DNA of 64,000 bases from a virus. How positions within the stretch are numbered: position 1 is the stretch's first letter; each line of letters begins with the position of its first letter. Where the stretch lies: positions 1-64,000 of the IMG/VR virus record IMGVR_UViG_3300032309_002930; one strand, given 5' to 3'. Below are positions 1 to 6,583 of this stretch, piece by piece. Under the pieces are notes generated by a model that was not told where the DNA came from, did not search any database, and saw nothing but the letters and a program-made list of their open reading frames with translations. The translations under genes were made by a program, and so were the position numbers.

Positions 1-114
1 ATACAACTGATTACGAAGGATGTTAAAGATATAAGGAATTCCAGATTGTTTGATTCCGAAACTTACGGACTCAAAACTATCGGACTCGACTACATTGATT
101 GGTTTTTCGATTAA
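1..114 (+). CDS. C-terminal end of an unidentified protein (partial, cut by left window edge)
   Basis: Frame 1 is open from the first base to a TAA at 112-114, giving 37 residues with a mixed, globular-looking composition that ends in an aromatic and acidic stretch (YIDWFFD). It is the only open reading in this stretch and it converges on the minus-strand ligase gene 50 bases later. I do not recognise the family from this fragment. The rest of the gene lies outside the window. Confidence 0.55.
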   Translation: MQLITKDVKDIRNSRLFDSETYGLKTIGLDYIDWFFD

Positions 115-163
115 TTTCATATATTGAATTTAAATTAAATTTAAAATGATGTCAAATAATATT

Positions 164-1276
164 TTATTCGTAGCTATCTCTATCAATAGCAACAACATAA
201 GGGAATCTTGGCACTTCATCTGGTGTGTAATTGAAGAATTTAATAGTGGCTTTCTTGCCCACTAATTCGTTTCTTTGTTTGTAAAGCTCTTTGAGATAAC
301 CAAAATCACCTTTGATGTTGCTCTTAAAGTATCTACCTTTAGCATTTGCAAATTCCATATATCCAGCAGTTCCTTTGCGGTTGCCTTCGCCTTCTTGGAC
401 TCCTTTGATAATAAACTCTGCATCCATAAACTCTTTTCTTTTAAGAAGAAACTTACTACGCTTATTCTCGTAAGGTCTATTAAGTCTAACCATTTGACCT
501 TCATAACCATTTTCCATATACATTTCGTATGCTTGGGTAAGTTCTTCTTCATTACTAACTTTTAAAGTTGTAACAACAACTATACTGCTATACTTTCTTT
601 TAGATAGAGCATTTGAAACCGCTTCATATCTTTCATAGAATAAATCTTTTTCATTTAACATTCCGATTTTAGGTGCATCATAAACCCAATACTGAATACT
701 ATCTGCACTTTCTTCTAGTTCTTCATCAGTAGGTTTAGTTCTTTTTACAAGAGAACAAATCTTGTTAAAGTCGTTTGCAAACTTATCACAATATAACTCA
801 CCATCAAGAATTGCATTAGGATAATCTTTAAAGAATAAATCTAGATTCTGGCGAATATGTGGTGCAGAAATAATCTTCTTGCCGTTTCTGCTAAACATTC
901 CATCTTTTGTTACGATACAACGAATACCATCAAGTTTAGGTTGGCTATAAACTGGATAATTAATTTCGTGATCTTCATACTTTTGTGCAAGCATTGGCTC
1001 AAAGTATTGAACCTTGTTAATATCTTTGATAGATTCAAAGTAACCAGATTCTAATTTCTTTTTGCGTTTTGCTTCTGCTTCTTTGATTGCTTGTTCTTCT
1101 GGAGTAGTAGCATTTGATCTGCCAGCATTTTTAATATCACAATCGCTCCAGTTATTAGTAATCTTTTCACCATCTGTTTGACCAGAAATAGTGCGGTATT
1201 GATTTCCTTTAACTTCAATAGTCCACTCTTGGACTTTGCCAGTTTTAGTCTTTTTATAAATTGTAGGTAGTTTCAT
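164..1276 (-). CDS. ATP-dependent DNA ligase with N-terminal WGR-like region
   Basis: This is an ATP-dependent DNA ligase of 370 residues that would seal nicks during replication and repair in the cytoplasm. The adenylation motif KLDGIR lies near residue 114, with the lysine as the AMP acceptor. Further nucleotidyltransferase motifs follow (LDGELYC, a YEGQMVR segment, and LLKRK), then a short OB-like C-terminus. The first ~60 residues, with EWTIEV and TISGQTDGE, resemble a WGR domain, as seen on some phage and bacterial ligases. I start it at 1276 rather than at an upstream in-frame codon, because a TTGACG-N17-TATACT promoter ends six bases before this ATG. It is the last gene of the left minus-strand block and has its own promoter. 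Confidence 0.93.
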   Translation of the reverse strand: MKLPTIYKKTKTGKVQEWTIEVKGNQYRTISGQTDGEKITNNWSDCDIKNAGRSNATTPEEQAIKEAEAKRKKKLESGYFESIKDINKVQYFEPMLAQKYEDHEINYPVYSQPKLDGIRCIVTKDGMFSRNGKKIISAPHIRQNLDLFFKDYPNAILDGELYCDKFANDFNKICSLVKRTKPTDEELEESADSIQYWVYDAPKIGMLNEKDLFYERYEAVSNALSKRKYSSIVVVTTLKVSNEEELTQAYEMYMENGYEGQMVRLNRPYENKRSKFLLKRKEFMDAEFIIKGVQEGEGNRKGTAGYMEFANAKGRYFKSNIKGDFGYLKELYKQRNELVGKKATIKFFNYTPDEVPRFPYVVAIDRDSYE

Positions 1277-1282
1277 ACTTCC

Positions 1283-1311
1283 AGTATATACTGGACTAAC
1301 CAATTCGTCAA
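1283..1311 (-). promoter_or_regulatory. Sigma70-type promoter of the ligase gene
   Basis: On the minus strand TTGACG (1306-1311), 17 bases, TATACT (1283-1288), then six bases to the ATG at 1276. The transcript should start at or beside the start codon. Confidence 0.75.
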
Positions 1312-1496
1312 TTTTTGTTTTTTTTTGATTTAGAAGGACTTACAACTTTCAATAAACTCCAAGTGCCATCTTTGTTATCTTGCCAATCAATCGTATCACC
1401 GATTTTCCATCCCATCTTCTTCAAAAGAGAATCTGGTAATTCGATATATTGGTATCCATCTTGCTCTTTAACTTTGAGAATATGAGGTTTTTTCAT
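1308..1496 (-). CDS. Small AbrB/SpoVT-like DNA-binding protein
   Basis: A 62-residue protein with the swapped-hairpin AbrB pattern: a beta strand, then ELPDSLLKKMGWKIGDTIDW, then a short strand (WSLLKV). Proteins of this fold bind DNA as dimers and serve as transition-state regulators or antitoxins. The C-terminus is lysine-rich. No toxin-like partner is evident. Its ATG overlaps the stop of the upstream gene by four bases (ATGA), so the two are probably translated together. The regulatory target is unknown. Confidence 0.7.
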   Translation of the reverse strand: MKKPHILKVKEQDGYQYIELPDSLLKKMGWKIGDTIDWQDNKDGTWSLLKVVSPSKSKKNKN

Positions 1497-2140
1497 CTTG
1501 GTGTTAAAATCCTTATAACTTTTCTAATACCCTTCCATTGTAACCAATTCAAGAAATTAATAATTTTGACAATCCCAATAGAAAGTTTCCATTCGATAAG
1601 ATTCATATTCTTAACATAATATTTAAAGTAAAAACTATAAACTGGACACTTCATTTTTCTTTCGTGATCGTCTAAATCTTTTTGAAATTGTTCATCTAAT
1701 TCTATTCTTGTTCCAGATGATCTTTTTTCTATTGGGTTGATTAAAGACATTTCTGTTACTAAACCTTTTACCACAACGCATTTCCAGTCTGGAAAGTAAT
1801 CATAGCTTTCCTTTGTTTTACCAGAGATATAAGCACCAAAAGTAAATGTGCCAGTATAATCATCTCTAAAAACTTCTTCTTCGCTATCTTTTACCAATTT
1901 ATTCTTATTAAAAAATTCACCAAATCTACTACCATCTTTTATATAATCTGGATTATCTTCCCAATGGCTAGTTATTTTTAATTCAAATAATCTATAATCA
2001 CGGATAATATAAGTAGACATAAGGCTTTCTTCTAATTCTTTTGTTTGAAATTCTTCTTTCTTGAAATCAATATCAAGAGCTTTCAACTCATCATTAAGAG
2101 GTAAGTCTTGCTCGACTTTGATATAATTAAACATACCCAT
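1493..2140 (-). CDS. Conserved-type phage protein of unknown function
   Basis: The protein has 215 residues and starts MGMFNYIKVEQDLPL, a beginning seen in many small phage proteins of unknown role. The middle is rich in acidic and aromatic residues (YDYFPDWKCVVVKG). The last ~40 residues alternate hydrophobic and basic residues (IGIVKIINFLNWLQW) and could form an amphipathic or membrane-associated helix. It lies between the phosphoesterase and the AbrB-like gene, 19 bases and minus four bases away respectively, so it is probably part of one operon. No catalytic motif is visible. Confidence 0.75.
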   Translation of the reverse strand: MGMFNYIKVEQDLPLNDELKALDIDFKKEEFQTKELEESLMSTYIIRDYRLFELKITSHWEDNPDYIKDGSRFGEFFNKNKLVKDSEEEVFRDDYTGTFTFGAYISGKTKESYDYFPDWKCVVVKGLVTEMSLINPIEKRSSGTRIELDEQFQKDLDDHERKMKCPVYSFYFKYYVKNMNLIEWKLSIGIVKIINFLNWLQWKGIRKVIRILTPR

Positions 2141-2159
2141 ATACTATATATTCTATCTT

Positions 2160-2822
2160 TTATTTAATTTTTGTCAATCTTATTTGATCTTTTTTATCTA
2201 TAACAACATAACCACATTCTTTTTCACAAAAACTACCAGTATTTATATATTTATTATCATCTTCTGGAAGATGCGTGTGACCACAGATTATCTTATCATA
2301 TCCATTCATACTAATATAATTCAAGGCATTTTGTTTAATATCCGAACTTTTCTCTACAAAATCGTTTGTATGGTGTTTAAATAATTTAAAGAAATCATCT
2401 GCAAATGGGGTATAATGTCTGATAAGATAATATATCTTAATAATAAAATTAGTAATCCATTTGTATTTTGTAAAGTAAATATCAAATATATCTCCGTGAA
2501 CAACTAATACTTTACTATCTTTTAATTCTATGATATGTTCGTCTTTACAATTAAAGCCAAGAAGAATACTCATAAATTCTGCTTTAAGAAAACAATGATT
2601 GCCAATCAAATAAATTATCTTGCATTTTTTAGAAAGTTTGCGTAATTTAGATAATACCTTCCAATGGGTTTTGTTTAGTCTATGAAGATTGTGGTGGTCA
2701 AAAAGATCGCCAGCAATTATAATTGTTTTTGCTTTGTTTTCTTTTAACGCTTTTAAAACTAAATCTGCTCTGGAATGTTTATCTCCAAGATGAATGTCTG
2801 ATATTATCAAATATTTATTCAT
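2160..2822 (-). CDS. Calcineurin-like metallophosphoesterase
   Basis: A 220-residue metallophosphoesterase. The metal-binding motifs occur in order: SDIHLGD near the N-terminus (D-x-H), AGDLFDHHN (GD-x-x-D), IGNHC (GNH), VVHGDIFD, and ICGHTHLPE (GH-x-H). The order and size resemble UDP-2,3-diacylglucosamine pyrophosphatase (LpxH)-like and YfcE-like enzymes, but the substrate cannot be read from sequence. I chose the ATG at 2822, giving MNKYLIISDIHL. It overlaps the stop of a tiny upstream ORF in a TAATG arrangement, which is typical of translational coupling. Confidence 0.88.
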   Translation of the reverse strand: MNKYLIISDIHLGDKHSRADLVLKALKENKAKTIIIAGDLFDHHNLHRLNKTHWKVLSKLRKLSKKCKIIYLIGNHCFLKAEFMSILLGFNCKDEHIIELKDSKVLVVHGDIFDIYFTKYKWITNFIIKIYYLIRHYTPFADDFFKLFKHHTNDFVEKSSDIKQNALNYISMNGYDKIICGHTHLPEDDNKYINTGSFCEKECGYVVIDKKDQIRLTKIK

Positions 2823-2911
2823 TACCAATGATGTATTGCATTAATTATAAGCACTATATTAGCAATTACACCAAGGATAACTATGAACATTTCATATAAT
2901 TTATGTGTCAT
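2822..2911 (-). CDS. Tiny single-span membrane protein (29 aa)
   Basis: This small ORF begins MTHKLYEMF and continues as one hydrophobic helix (IVILGVIANIVLIINAI) before ending HHW. Its stop codon shares a base with the ATG of the phosphoesterase gene (TAATG), and its start lies four bases after the stop of the preceding gene. That tight packing is the main evidence that it is real. The function is unknown. Confidence 0.55.
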   Translation of the reverse strand: MTHKLYEMFIVILGVIANIVLIINAIHHW

Positions 2912-2914
2912 AAG

Positions 2915-3142
2915 TTATTTTCCGTAAAATATATTTGCTCTATTTTTAGATTTTATTTTCTTACCTAAAAATTTATTTTTCTTTTTAGGAACAAAGTAAT
3001 TTTTATTTTCTTTTTTTAAAATCCGTGATATTTCTTTATTGTAAAGTTCTGGATTTGTTTTTTTACAAAATTTCATCCAAGAATTGTTTTCATATCTTCT
3101 TTCGATAGATTCTCTTAAATCTTGTTTGAAGGATTTTTTCAT
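2915..3142 (-). CDS. Small highly basic protein
   Basis: A 75-residue lysine- and arginine-rich protein (for example KKKNKFLGKKIKSKNR) with a charged N-terminal helix. Its ATG overlaps the TGA of the UV endonuclease gene (ATGA), so it belongs to that operon. The strong positive charge suggests nucleic-acid binding, but no domain is recognised. Confidence 0.65.
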   Translation of the reverse strand: MKKSFKQDLRESIERRYENNSWMKFCKKTNPELYNKEISRILKKENKNYFVPKKKNKFLGKKIKSKNRANIFYGK

Positions 3143-4038
3143 AGTTTAGCGAAAGATTGTTCTTTCATTTTTAATTCAAAATCAACATCTATATTATCAT
3201 AACCATAAGTATTAGGCAAAGACTTTGCATAGTCAGCGTGTTTTCTAGGATTTTTATGACCATCAATACTTTCTGAATAATGAAATAGTGGAGTATGATT
3301 GCCCCAAGTAATTCGTGCAAGATGAAATGCTTGTTCCTCTGATAGATTATCTTGATGACATTTATGATGAAGATAATCAAAAGTAATTGGAATATTAGAA
3401 ACAGAATGAAAATACTTCATAAGTTTTTTAATTGACCAGCAAGTATCTTTATCATCATTCTCAATAACTAATCTAGACTTAACATCATTTGATAGCTTTT
3501 CAAAGTTACTCATAAACTTTTTAACTATATGATTTAAATTGCCCTTGGAATTATGTATGTGCATATTCATAGGTGCATCATAGTTTAGTGGGCAACCAAT
3601 TTGTGTCATAAACCAACCATAATGATTTAATTCTTTGATTGTTTTAGTTACTGCATTATCATTATCACTTGCAAGAACATTAAATTCAGAGGGATGGCAA
3701 GATACTCTAACATTCCTAGATTGTATTAGATTCTTGATACTATCAAATGATGCTAGTATTCTGGTATAATCTGGTAAATTTTCGAGCTTAACATCTGCTT
3801 TATCATAAGTAATAAGAGGAAATAAGTCTGATGAAATTCTATATGTATGATTATGGTCTGCACAATATTTGATATAGTGATATGTAGTAAGCATATTGTT
3901 TAATATTCTAGAAGATAAAGTAGAAAGAGCTTCTTTCCTATCCATAGATGAGAAACGAGCATAAGTCATAGTATTGAACTTGATAGGATTATCTTGTTCA
4001 GTTAGACTTAATACAATACAACAAACTCCTTTTCTCAT
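3139..4038 (-). CDS. uvsE: UV damage endonuclease (UvsE/UVDE family)
   Basis: A 299-residue protein of the UVDE family. These TIM-barrel, metal-dependent enzymes nick DNA 5' to UV photoproducts and other helix distortions. Visible family features are the N-terminal RKGVCCIVLSL strand, RISSDLFPLITYD, the VSCHPSEFNVLASDN segment with its metal-binding histidine, MNMHIHNSKGN, RLVIENDD, PITFDYLHHKCH and HYSESIDG. Full length for the family is about 300 residues, so it looks intact. It leads an operon with the basic 75-aa gene, the tiny membrane gene and the phosphoesterase. A clear promoter sits immediately upstream. Confidence 0.92.
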   Translation of the reverse strand: MRKGVCCIVLSLTEQDNPIKFNTMTYARFSSMDRKEALSTLSSRILNNMLTTYHYIKYCADHNHTYRISSDLFPLITYDKADVKLENLPDYTRILASFDSIKNLIQSRNVRVSCHPSEFNVLASDNDNAVTKTIKELNHYGWFMTQIGCPLNYDAPMNMHIHNSKGNLNHIVKKFMSNFEKLSNDVKSRLVIENDDKDTCWSIKKLMKYFHSVSNIPITFDYLHHKCHQDNLSEEQAFHLARITWGNHTPLFHYSESIDGHKNPRKHADYAKSLPNTYGYDNIDVDFELKMKEQSFAKL

Positions 4039-4044
4039 AGTAAA

Positions 4045-4073
4045 AGTATATTACTCTTTCTCAAATCTGTCAA
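4045..4073 (-). promoter_or_regulatory. Sigma70-type promoter of the uvsE operon
   Basis: TTGACA (4068-4073), 17 bases, TATACT (4045-4050), then six bases to the ATG at 4038. This is a near-consensus promoter with no room for a ribosome binding site. Confidence 0.8.
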
Positions 4074-4084
4074 TACTCTAGATA

Positions 4085-4261
4085 TTATCTGTAAATATAT
4101 GTAGCTGAACCATTATGGTTTTTTAATTCTTTTTTAATCAACGACTTACGATCTTTATTTTTCCATTGTATGCTGTCATAGTTTTTTCTAAACCTATCAG
4201 AGAAACAATTTCGAGGTTTATCACCTTTTCCAGCTCCTTTATTTGGCTGATTTGTGTTCAT
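4085..4261 (-). CDS. Small phage protein (58 aa)
   Basis: The short ORF begins MNTNQPNKGAGKGDKPR and carries NCFSDRFRKNYDSIQW. The glycine/lysine-rich 'KG.GDKPR' start followed by an aromatic 'F..NYD.I.W' segment is a layout I associate with small conserved phage proteins of unknown function. It fills the gap between the uvsE promoter and the repeats at 4262-4321. The function is unknown. Confidence 0.6.
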   Translation of the reverse strand: MNTNQPNKGAGKGDKPRNCFSDRFRKNYDSIQWKNKDRKSLIKKELKNHNGSATYIYR

Positions 4262-4287
4262 ATTTGGGATTTTTTCATTAGCAAATA
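4262..4287. repeat. 26-bp repeat, copy 1 of a three-copy family
   Basis: The sequence ATTTGGGA-T6-CATTAG-CAAATA has inverted ends (ATTTG/CAAAT). It differs from the copy at 4868-4893 at four positions and lies directly upstream of the ATG at 4261. It could be an operator. Confidence 0.45.
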
Positions 4288-4295
4288 GACTATAT

Positions 4296-4321
4296 ATTTG
4301 AGATTATTCTGTTCATAAATG
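4296..4321. repeat. 26-bp repeat, copy 2
   Basis: This copy starts ATTTGAGATT and ends TAAATG. It lies 34 bases (start to start) from copy 1 and differs from copy 3 at a handful of positions. Confidence 0.35.
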
Positions 4322-4352
4322 ACTCTTTATTTGCAAAAATCGCGTTCACAAA

Positions 4353-4646
4353 TTAACTTTTAAAATTTTTTGCAATTTCATTTACATGATTTTTAATATC
4401 ATTGTAAATATTTATTTCTTTTTGATTAGCTTTTCTTTCTACTTTTGATAAATCATTAAACTTATATTCTTTTAATTGGTGATGTTTAAAATGGTAAACT
4501 GGTTTATTTGAATAAATTTCATTCGTAAATCTAATATATCTAAAAGGAAAATCTTCTCCTTTAATCTTATAAAGAGTTCCTAAAGTTGGTTGCTCTTTTT
4601 CTTCTTGAAAAACTCCATCAATAAAGTTTAGGATTTTTTTTAACAT
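4353..4646 (-). CDS. Unidentified 97-aa protein
   Basis: A hydrophilic protein with LGTLYKIKGEDFPFRYIRF, a short beta-rich SH3-like looking stretch, then a charged helical C-terminus (NQKEINIYNDIKNHVNEI). Its start overlaps the end of the upstream 61-aa gene by seven bases, so the two form an operon. I do not recognise the family. Confidence 0.65.
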   Translation of the reverse strand: MLKKILNFIDGVFQEEKEQPTLGTLYKIKGEDFPFRYIRFTNEIYSNKPVYHFKHHQLKEYKFNDLSKVERKANQKEINIYNDIKNHVNEIAKNFKS

Positions 4647-4825
4647 TTTTTATTTTTCCTTTTAGGTTTAACATACTTCCAAATTCTGCCTTCTTTATCT
4701 AGATCAACGCTCCATAACATTATTTTATTATAAACTTTAAATCCATATCCATCGCCCCAATTCATGATGGTTATACTTAATATATCTCCTAAAATATATA
4801 AAAAATAAGACAATATATATCTCAT
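4640..4825 (-). CDS. Small membrane-associated phage protein (61 aa)
   Basis: The N-terminal ~20 residues are hydrophobic (YILSYFLYILGDILSITIM) and are followed by NWGDGYGFKVYNKIMLWS and a basic tail (KPKRKNKKC). This layout of a short hydrophobic helix and then a W/Y-rich segment is familiar from small phage proteins without assigned function. A strong promoter precedes it. Confidence 0.65.
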   Translation of the reverse strand: MRYILSYFLYILGDILSITIMNWGDGYGFKVYNKIMLWSVDLDKEGRIWKYVKPKRKNKKC

Positions 4826-4831
4826 AAAACT

Positions 4832-4859
4832 ATTATATAAAATATATAAACTATGTCAA
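4832..4859 (-). promoter_or_regulatory. Sigma70-type promoter of the 4825 operon
   Basis: TTGACA (4854-4859), 16 bases, TATAAT (4832-4837), then six bases to the ATG at 4825. The transcript is predicted to be leaderless. Confidence 0.75.
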
Positions 4860-4867
4860 GCTTATAT

Positions 4868-4893
4868 ATTTGAGATTTTTTTGTTAGTAAATA
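4868..4893. repeat. 26-bp repeat, copy 3
   Basis: The sequence ATTTGAGA-T7-GTTAG-TAAATA lies between the stop of the gene at 4894 and the -35 box of the promoter at 4832-4859. Copies 1 and 2 are at 4262 and 4296. Confidence 0.45.
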
Positions 4894-5187
4894 TTACTTC
4901 TTGAAATCGCCAAGATCGCGATCAAAAGAAAATTTTCCAGTCTTTTCTACAAGACCTTCGTAAGTTTCTTCTGTGCATCCAGCCATTTCAGTAAATGGTG
5001 CTACTACTGCAAAGATACCAAACGCACCGATTGTTGCTGCGGTTGAAATTGGACGAACAAACACTAGATCACCAGCAGATAAAAAACCATCAGCTACTGG
5101 AGTAGATTCGTCTTGAGTACCTGTATCAGCTAGCCCTAAAGAGGCCGAGAGTAATGCAATTAATGCTAATGTTTTAATTTTGTTCAT
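4894..5187 (-). CDS. Exported small protein with signal peptide
   Basis: The 97-residue protein starts with a clear signal peptide (MNKIKTLALIALLSASLGLA, cleavage expected near ADT) followed by an acidic linker and a second hydrophobic stretch (AATIGAFGIFAVVAPF). Two cysteines or a later anchor could hold it at the envelope. A TATAAT box (5195-5200) lies seven bases before the ATG, with only a weak -35 (TAGAGA). A phage gene for a secreted or periplasmic protein might act in lysis, exclusion or cell-surface change. The function is unknown. Confidence 0.7.
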   Translation of the reverse strand: MNKIKTLALIALLSASLGLADTGTQDESTPVADGFLSAGDLVFVRPISTAATIGAFGIFAVVAPFTEMAGCTEETYEGLVEKTGKFSFDRDLGDFKK

Positions 5188-5231
5188 ATTAATTATTATA
5201 TAAGAAACAATAAAAAATCTCTAATAAATTT

Positions 5232-5318
5232 CGGGGCGAGTAGGATTCGAACCTACGAATGGATTTCTCCATCGGCAGTTTAGTAAACTGCTGTTTTAAA
5301 CCGCTCAACCATCGCCCC
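5232..5318 (-). tRNA. tRNA-Ser, anticodon ACT
   Basis: This is a class II tRNA with a long variable arm. The acceptor stem pairs GGGGCGA with TCGCCCC, the D stem is GTT/AAC, and the T arm is GTAGG-TTCGAAT-CCTAC. The anticodon stem GCAGT/ACTGC encloses the loop TTACTAA, so the anticodon reads ACT, which would decode AGU. Bacteria normally use GCU for this codon pair, so A34 is unusual. CCA is not encoded. The next tRNA follows two bases away. Confidence 0.9.
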
Positions 5319-5320
5319 AT

Positions 5321-5392
5321 CTCCCAAACTAGGATTTGAACCTAGAACAGCCTCGTTAACAGCGAGGTGCTCTACCATTGAGCTATTTGGGA
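5321..5392 (-). tRNA. tRNA-Asn, anticodon GTT
   Basis: The acceptor stem pairs TCCCAAA with TTTGGGA, the D arm contains AGCTCAATGGTAGAGC, the anticodon stem CCTCG/CGAGG encloses CTGTTAA, and the T arm is CTAGG-TTCAAAT-CCTAG. The anticodon is GTT, reading AAC and AAU (asparagine), which are frequent in this AT-rich genome. CCA is not encoded. Confidence 0.95.
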
Positions 5393-5398
5393 ATAAAT

Positions 5399-5773
5399 TT
5401 AAATTAATTTCTGTTTATTTATAATAATAATATCGCTTTTCCATTTTTCAAGTATATTTTCCATTTTATCGTAATCAATATTATCCTCGCACATTAAAAT
5501 AAATTTATTTTTAGGATTATATATTTTACAGCAAATCCTATTAAGAATATCTTTTAGTTCTTCTATAGATGATGCGTTATAAGAATAATTTATGCTTTGT
5601 ATACGATCTTGATACTCTGTAATAAATTGAGTCATAATATATCCATTATCATATTTATTGCCAATTAAAAGTATATTATACTTAAACTCTGGATTAGGAT
5701 TTTCGTTTTTAAAATTTAAATCTGAACAATAAAAATAAATACCAAAAAACTTTATTTTATCTGATATGAGCAT
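5399..5773 (-). CDS. Unidentified 124-aa protein
   Basis: The protein has a mixed alpha/beta look with hydrophobic strands (YNILLIGNKY, FILMCEDN, DIIIINKQ) that could form a small Rossmann-like core. No catalytic motif is recognised. It has its own promoter and lies just after the tRNA pair in the direction of the minus strand. Confidence 0.65.
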   Translation of the reverse strand: MLISDKIKFFGIYFYCSDLNFKNENPNPEFKYNILLIGNKYDNGYIMTQFITEYQDRIQSINYSYNASSIEELKDILNRICCKIYNPKNKFILMCEDNIDYDKMENILEKWKSDIIIINKQKLI

Positions 5774-5783
5774 TATACAACAT

Positions 5784-5812
5784 ATAATATATAGTTATTA
5801 TAATAAAGTCAA
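5784..5812 (-). promoter_or_regulatory. Sigma70-type promoter of the 5773 gene
   Basis: TTGACT (5807-5812), 17 bases, TATTAT (5784-5789), then ten bases to the ATG at 5773. The leader would be at most a few bases. Transcription may read through into the tRNA genes, since only six bases separate the gene from them. Confidence 0.65.
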
Positions 5813-5818
5813 TATTTA

Positions 5819-6547
5819 TTATAAACTATAATAGTAATCAATTTGATCTTTAAAAAGTTTCTCTAAATCTTTTCTTCTATAATAGTTTCCAACATAAGAT
5901 TTTGTCTTAATTTGTTGTGGAAAATTGATATTTGTATTGAATATTTCACTCATTTTTTTATAACATTTATTTAAATTTGAAAGTGTGCCAATATAATTTA
6001 ATTGTTTAGGGTTGTATCCAAAAATTATTTCATCAATTATTTTATATTTTATTGAATCGCAGTAAATATTAATTACTTGTTCTTCTAAGAACAAATCAAT
6101 GAACTCTTTCTCAGATAGTATTTTGTTTTCTTTAGCGATTTTTATAGTTTCTTTTCCAAAAGAAGATTTGCATGTCCAATTATTAGGAATATAATTTTGG
6201 TTTATAATGTAGTTTTTATAATAATCATTATACTCTGAAATCAAACGACTTCTTCTTGCATAAAGCTCATATATATTATCTACTGGATGATTAATGATGG
6301 AAAAAATAAAATCATTTTCTTTTGTGTTTAGATGCTGGGAATCAAATGCTCCATATAAAAATCCATTAAATCTATTGTGTTTAAGATTAGGGGGCACTAT
6401 TTCTTCTATTAGTTTTTTATTATAATCAATATCTTTTTCTGGTTTTAATATAGACCAAAATTCTTGATTTTTAATATTTGTTGATGTTAGTATAGAATCA
6501 ATTAATATTGGATAAGACGTAAACGGCATTACTCTATATATTATCAC
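5819..6547 (-). CDS. Sulfotransferase-like protein (paralogue of 15689-16447)
   Basis: The 242-residue protein shares its layout with the gene at 15689-16447: MIIY/MIIH start, 'RFNGFLYGAF' near residue 80, 'FSIINHPVDNIYELY' and a C-terminal 'YIGTLSNLNKCYKKMSEIF' followed by a basic-tyrosine tail. The 'HPVDNIYELY' segment and the late 'xIGxxxxxxxxxxxxxxxxF' segment resemble the 3'-phosphate-binding and C-terminal motifs of sulfotransferases (RDPVERxxSxY and FVGxxE). The N-terminal PAPS loop is not convincing. The start is a GTG. The family assignment is tentative. Confidence 0.5.
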   Translation of the reverse strand: MIIYRVMPFTSYPILIDSILTSTNIKNQEFWSILKPEKDIDYNKKLIEEIVPPNLKHNRFNGFLYGAFDSQHLNTKENDFIFSIINHPVDNIYELYARRSRLISEYNDYYKNYIINQNYIPNNWTCKSSFGKETIKIAKENKILSEKEFIDLFLEEQVINIYCDSIKYKIIDEIIFGYNPKQLNYIGTLSNLNKCYKKMSEIFNTNINFPQQIKTKSYVGNYYRRKDLEKLFKDQIDYYYSL

Positions 6548-6583
6548 TGTATATAATATATACTGATTATAGTATATTCTATA

